Positions 5,968 to 9,358 of a stretch of 9,358 nt of DNA are shown here, in pieces. The number at the start of each line of letters is the position of its first letter. Position 1 is the stretch's first letter. The DNA comes from Anaerolineales bacterium (GTDB lineage: Bacteria; Chloroflexota; Anaerolineae; 4572-78; J111), in the NCBI GenBank assembly GCA_012032575.1, contig JAAUSP010000283.1, positions 1-9,358 on the forward strand, read 5' to 3'. The position numbers and the translations under genes were made by a program. Under the pieces are notes generated by a model. That model ran no database searches and had not been told where the DNA came from. It saw only the letters and a list, made by a program, of their open reading frames with translations.

Positions 5968-7203
5968 TTACTCCCTCAAATCTGAACTGCTGCCCGGTTC
6001 CTGCGGTGTTTGGTACACCCCTCCGGCAACCATCGCCGGGTGAACAAAGTGCTCACGCAAATGGGGAATATACTCCAGGAAAAGAGCTTCGTGCCCCAGA
6101 GCGATGTGATTGAACAACACCAGATGCTGGTGAATTTGGCCCATATCGCCTACGTGCGGTACCACCGGCACACCAAACTTGCGGGCCAGCAAACTAACGC
6201 TGATAAACTCGCTGATGCCGCCCACGCGGGTGCAGTCTACCTGCACAAAGCTGACCGCTCGCGCTTGCAGGAAGTTTTTGAACAACACCCGGTGCGACAC
6301 ATGCTCGCCAATGGCTACCTTGAGCGGGGCGATGGCCCGGGCCAGGGTTTGGTGAGCCAGGACATCGTCGGGGTGAGTCGGTTCTTCAATCCAGTAAGGC
6401 GACATATCGGCCAGTTGCAGACATACCCGAATCGCCTGGGGCAGCGACCAGGACTGGTTGGCGTCGAGCATGATCCGGGCAGTGTCACCCGCACCTTCCC
6501 GCACCAGGTAGGCCCGGCGAATGTCGCGGCTGCTGTCGGCGGAGCCTACTTTTAGCTTCATGGCCGAAAAACCGGCGGCGGTGGCCTGTTTGACCTTCTC
6601 TTTGATCTGCTCGTCGGTGTAGGTGAACCAGCCGATGGAGGTATCGTAGCCGGGGTAGCCCTGGGTCAGGATAGCTTCCCGCTCCCGGCGGGTTTCGCGC
6701 TGCTCAACCAGCAGGGCCAGCGCTTCATCAGGCGACAGCACGTCTTCCAAATAACTCAAATCCAGGGTGTTGATAAGCTGCTCCGGGGATAAGTCCAGCA
6801 GCAAGCGCCACAACGGCACGCCGCGTGCCTTAGCCCACAAATCAAAGCAGGCATTGGTGATCGAGGCCAGGGCCAGATGGACCATCCCCTTGTGCGGCCC
6901 CAGCCAGCGATAGCGCGGGTGGTCGGCCATGGCTTTAAAGATTGTCCCAAAATCAGCCATCGCCTCCTCGATGTCGCGGCCCAGCAGAGGTTGGGCCAGG
7001 GCCTCGATAAGCTGGCAGATTTGGTTGTTGCCTTCACCCAGGGTAAAGACCAGACCCACGCCGGTGAGGTGATGGTCGGTGTGCAGCAGGGTAACCGCGT
7101 AGGCGTAGGTAGGGTTGGTATGAACCGAGTCAGTGCCGTCGCCGGGTTCGAGCGGATAGTAAACTGACCGGCTGCTGAGGCCGGTGATGCGTGTCGAAGT
7201 CAT
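5968..7203 (-). CDS. L-fuconate dehydratase, enolase superfamily (mandelate racemase subgroup)
   Basis: Predicted to dehydrate L-fuconate to 2-keto-3-deoxy-L-fuconate with Mg2+. The N-terminal capping domain has GDGTDSVHTNPTYAYAVTLL and GLVFTLGEGNNQICQLI, then ASITNACFDLWAKARGVPLW and LINTLDLSYLEDVLSPDEAL, all characteristic of fuconate dehydratases. Barrel residues in order: KxK pair Lys216/Lys218 (MKLKVG), metal ligands Asp247 (MLDANQ), Glu274 (IEEP) and Glu300 (GEH), general acid His350 (VVPHVGDMGQIHQH), and Glu377. These lie within a few positions of the residues reported for the Xanthomonas enzyme. The start at 7203 has GAGG four bases from the ATG. At 411 residues it is about 25-30 shorter than family members I recall, ending PGSSSDLRE. 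The missing tail is peripheral, but a late frameshift near 5970 cannot be excluded. It lies between the dehydrogenase and lactonase genes. Confidence 0.9.
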   Translation of the reverse strand: MTSTRITGLSSRSVYYPLEPGDGTDSVHTNPTYAYAVTLLHTDHHLTGVGLVFTLGEGNNQICQLIEALAQPLLGRDIEEAMADFGTIFKAMADHPRYRWLGPHKGMVHLALASITNACFDLWAKARGVPLWRLLLDLSPEQLINTLDLSYLEDVLSPDEALALLVEQRETRREREAILTQGYPGYDTSIGWFTYTDEQIKEKVKQATAAGFSAMKLKVGSADSSRDIRRAYLVREGAGDTARIMLDANQSWSLPQAIRVCLQLADMSPYWIEEPTHPDDVLAHQTLARAIAPLKVAIGEHVSHRVLFKNFLQARAVSFVQVDCTRVGGISEFISVSLLARKFGVPVVPHVGDMGQIHQHLVLFNHIALGHEALFLEYIPHLREHFVHPAMVAGGVYQTPQEPGSSSDLRE

Positions 7204-7242
7204 CTTTCCTCTTTTCGTTGAGTGGTTGCGGGGGAAGTGGAT

Positions 7243-8014
7243 TCAGCGCCGATAGCCTAATTCGGCTCCTCCGCTGACCGGCAAAATGCAGCCGGTAATA
7301 AAACGCGCTTTGCTGGAAAGCAAAAAGTGGCGGCGTCGGCAATAACGTCCCCTTCGGGGCAGTAGCCCAGGGCATGGATTTCGTTCAGATATTTTTCAAT
7401 CCCGGCCAGGCCGGCCTGCTCCTGCGACCATTGCCGCAGCAGGGGCGTCCAGACCCCCGCCGGGCAAATGGCGTTAACCCGAATATGATAAGGGGCGTAA
7501 TCCAGGGCCATGGCTTTGGTCATGGCAATCATCCCGCCTTTGGTGGAGACGTAGGCGGCGTGGTCGGCCTGGCCGATGACGCCGACCAGGCTGGCCGTGT
7601 TGAGAATAACGCCCTGACTGGCCTTCAAGAATTCAAAGGCATAACGGGTGGTCAGATAGACGCTTTTGAGGTTGACCTGCTGCAAATGGTCCCATTCATC
7701 CTCGGTTGTTTCGTGCAGCGGTTTGGAGGGATTGGCGATGCCGGCGTTGTTGTGGACGGCATCGAGTTTGCCGTAATGGTCCAGGGTTTTGCGCACCGCC
7801 GCTTCAACCGAGGGACCGCTGCTGACATCGCACTGAACCGCGAGGGCGTCACTGGGCAGTTGGGCAGCAGCTTTTTCAGCCGCCGCCAGGTTGATGTCCA
7901 CTACGGCCACCTGCGCCCCTTCAGTGGCGTAGGCCCGTGCGCACTCAAAGCCAATCCCTTCGAGCCGCCCCGGTTAAAAAGATAACTTTGTTTGACAAAA
8001 GTTTTATCTGCCAT
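7243..8014 (-). pseudogene. Short-chain dehydrogenase, L-fucose dehydrogenase-like, with three frameshifts
   Basis: An NAD(P)-dependent SDR of about 255 residues when repaired. The start MADKTFVK (ATG 8014, 20 bases after the corrinoid gene, GAGG upstream) shifts frame at 7986-7993. KVIFLTGAAR follows, and an extra A at 7959-7960 breaks the glycine motif TGAARGIG before GIGFECARAYATEGAQVAVV. The main frame carries NNAGIANP, catalytic Ser in NTASLVGVIGQ, Tyr-x-x-x-Lys in YVSTKGG, and ALDYAPYHIRVN. A missing T in the run at 7322-7326 derails the end; restored, it reads LLSSKARFITGCILPVSGG, then AELGYRR and a TGA at 7245-7243. SLVGxIGQ, WTPLL and the GGAELGY tail resemble, from memory, the HSD17B14/L-fucose dehydrogenase group. 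2-keto-3-deoxy-L-fuconate dehydrogenase is the main alternative. Every residue stretch between lesions is conserved, so sequence errors or very recent decay are likely. Confidence 0.8.
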
Positions 8015-8034
8015 TTAGCTAGCCCCCCCTCTTT

Positions 8035-8688
8035 TTAAATGGCCGTGGTTTTACTATGCTTACCCATCAAGCTTTTGGCTACTTGCGGCGCGCTGCCGGC
8101 ATCGGTGGCGAAGCCATCGGCCCCGATACTGGTGGCGTAATCCTGGGTAATTGGCGCGCCGCCAATCAGCACTTTAACCTGATTGCGTACTCCGGCGGCG
8201 GCTAAGGCATCAAGAGTTTCTTTGATGGCGCTCATAGTGGTGGTGAGCAGGGCCGACATGCCAATAATATCCGGCTGGTGCTGCTGGACGGCCTCCACAA
8301 ACTGTTCGGGCTTTACATCGGTGCCCAGATCAATTACCTGAAAACCGGCTCCTTCCAACATCAGGCCCACCAGATTTTTGCCGATGTCGTGCAAATCGCC
8401 GGCCACCGTACCGATGATGACCTTGCCCTCGGTTTTTATGGCGGCTTCCACTAAATGGGGCTTCAATAGATCAATCACGGCTTGCATGGCCCGCGCCGAA
8501 ATCAGCATTTCCGGCACAAACTTCTCGCCCAGGCCAAACAAACGGCCCACCTCGGCGATGGCGGGGATGCCGGCCTGGTACAAAATATCGGGGGCAGGGA
8601 TGCCCTCGGTCAGGGCGGCTTCGGTTTCGGCTTTGGCTTTTTTGGCGTTACCGCCTAAAACCGCGTCGTAGATGGTTTGGAGACTCAT
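8035..8688 (-). CDS. Corrinoid (cobalamin-binding) protein of a methyltransferase system, MtaC/MtbC-like
   Basis: A 217-residue methyl carrier: the bound cobamide is methylated by one methyltransferase and demethylated by another. The N-terminal helical domain (about 1-85) has FGLGEKFVPEMLISARAM, typical of the B12-binding-2 cap. The C-terminal Rossmann-like domain has DLHDIGKNL (Asp98, axial His100, Gly103), the MSALLTTT segment (Ser145) and IGGAPI (Gly176-177), the usual base-off/His-on motif set. The length is that of stand-alone cognate corrinoid proteins rather than MetH. AAAGGAAA lies upstream of the ATG at 8688, overlapping the end of the UroD-like gene, so the two are translated as a pair. 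The dehydrogenase gene follows after 20 bases. The methyl donor is not evident from sequence; the neighbours suggest a methylated sugar, which is speculative. Confidence 0.9.
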   Translation of the reverse strand: MSLQTIYDAVLGGNAKKAKAETEAALTEGIPAPDILYQAGIPAIAEVGRLFGLGEKFVPEMLISARAMQAVIDLLKPHLVEAAIKTEGKVIIGTVAGDLHDIGKNLVGLMLEGAGFQVIDLGTDVKPEQFVEAVQQHQPDIIGMSALLTTTMSAIKETLDALAAAGVRNQVKVLIGGAPITQDYATSIGADGFATDAGSAPQVAKSLMGKHSKTTAI

Positions 8689-8702
8689 AGTGGCGTTTCC
8701 TT

Positions 8703-9358
8703 TTAACGGTTATTAAATTCCTCGACGGCTTCATACATCGCCAGAATATTTTGCGGCGGCACGTCGGGCATAATATTGTGGATGGTATTAAACACGTAAC
8801 CCCCGCCGGGCGCAAATACTTCCAGGCTGCGTTTGACGTTGGCCTTGACGTCAGCCGGCGTGCCCCGATTCAAGATGTGGCGGGTGTCGGCTCCACCGCC
8901 CCAAAAGGTCACATCCCGGCCAAATTCCTGCTTCAGGCGCTCCGGCTCCATGTCGCGGGTGTTGGTTTGGACCGGGTTAATGATTTCAAAACCGGCCTCA
9001 ATCAGGTCGGGCAGCAGCCGGTAGATCGAACCGCACGAGTGTAAAAAGGTGTGCATCTGGCTGTGCGTTTTGACGTAATTGCACAAAATGGTGTGGCGCG
9101 GTTTGAACAACTGGCGGTAGGTGTCGGGAGCCATAAACGGCCCCATGTCGGTGCCCAGGTCGTCGCCAAAGCGGATAATATCCACCACATCGCCGACAGC
9201 ACCGCAAACTTTTTCCAGGGTTTGCAGGTGAACTTCCATCAGGGCATCCAGCAGCCGTTCCACATTGTCGGGTTCGAGCAGCAGATCCATCAGAAAGTTG
9301 TCAATGCGGCGCAAAAGGTGCCCACTCAAACAGATTGCAGCCGGCCACAATCATCAAG
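8703..9358 (-). pseudogene. Uroporphyrinogen decarboxylase-superfamily protein (COG0407, methyltransferase-like), 5' end outside window, frameshifted
   Basis: The 3' part of a HemE-like TIM-barrel protein. MtaA/MtbA/CmuA relatives in this superfamily move methyl groups between corrinoid proteins and acceptors. Visible motifs are LRRIDNFLMDLLLEP, VVDIIRFGDDLGTDMGPFM, HTFLHSCGSIYRLLPDL, FEIINPVQTNTRDM, TFWGGGADTRHIL and VFNTIHNIMPDVPPQNI. The HxC of FLHSCG and the His of TIHN would be candidate zinc ligands, by analogy with HxC...C in MtaA-type enzymes. The genuine heme-biosynthesis enzyme is unlikely given the corrinoid gene 14 bases downstream. The frame breaks at 9312-9323: upstream codons read LMIVAGCNLFEW, downstream LRRIDN. 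One G and one T added to adjacent runs would give FEWGTFLRR. The methionine at 9350 in the downstream frame is thus not the true start. Its substrate is unknown. Confidence 0.78.

Overview
The window carries nine gene loci and a gene remnant, all on the minus strand. The proteins and the repeat style (7-base tandem units folding into hairpins, a short inverted-repeat element with TCATTTCGAG ends) suggest a Chloroflexota/Anaerolineae-like bacterium. That placement is from remembered family resemblance, not a search.

Read in the direction of transcription (high to low coordinates), the first block (9358 to about 4971) is one tightly packed operon. It begins with the 3' part of a uroporphyrinogen-decarboxylase (UroD) superfamily protein, followed by a methyltransferase-type corrinoid (B12) protein. 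Then come a short-chain dehydrogenase resembling L-fucose dehydrogenase, an L-fuconate dehydratase of the enolase superfamily, and an amidohydrolase of the L-fuconolactonase type. The last three cover consecutive steps: L-fucose to fuconolactone to fuconate to 2-keto-3-deoxy-L-fuconate. The block ends in a perfect 11-bp hairpin followed by a T-tract (4971-5003). The link between a corrinoid methyl-transfer pair and oxidative fucose breakdown is the most unusual functional signal here. Removal of methyl groups from O-methylated fucose is a testable guess.

The second block (4930 to 4188) starts with a consensus-like promoter (TTGACA, 17 bp, TATAGT). It drives an unlisted 54-codon remnant of a purine nucleoside phosphorylase, whose stop codon directly abuts the ATG of a complete DUF985-type cupin gene.

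The third block (4006 to 128) is a BMP-family nucleoside-type ABC importer: lipoprotein binding protein, double-domain ATPase broken by one extra base, and one permease. A second permease is expected beyond position 1. The phosphorylase remnant next door fits a nucleoside substrate.

Two patterns cross the window. First, hairpin-forming repeats from unrelated families sit at or just past the 3' ends of six genes: two copies of a ~93-101 bp inverted-repeat element, three heptad-repeat palindromes, and the terminator hairpin. Second, at least five small frame-breaking indels fall in three otherwise well-conserved genes (ATPase, dehydrogenase, UroD-like protein). This looks more like residual indel errors in the assembly, or very recent decay, than old pseudogenes. 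No RNA genes, CRISPR arrays or transposase genes are visible, and plus-strand open frames look like shadows.
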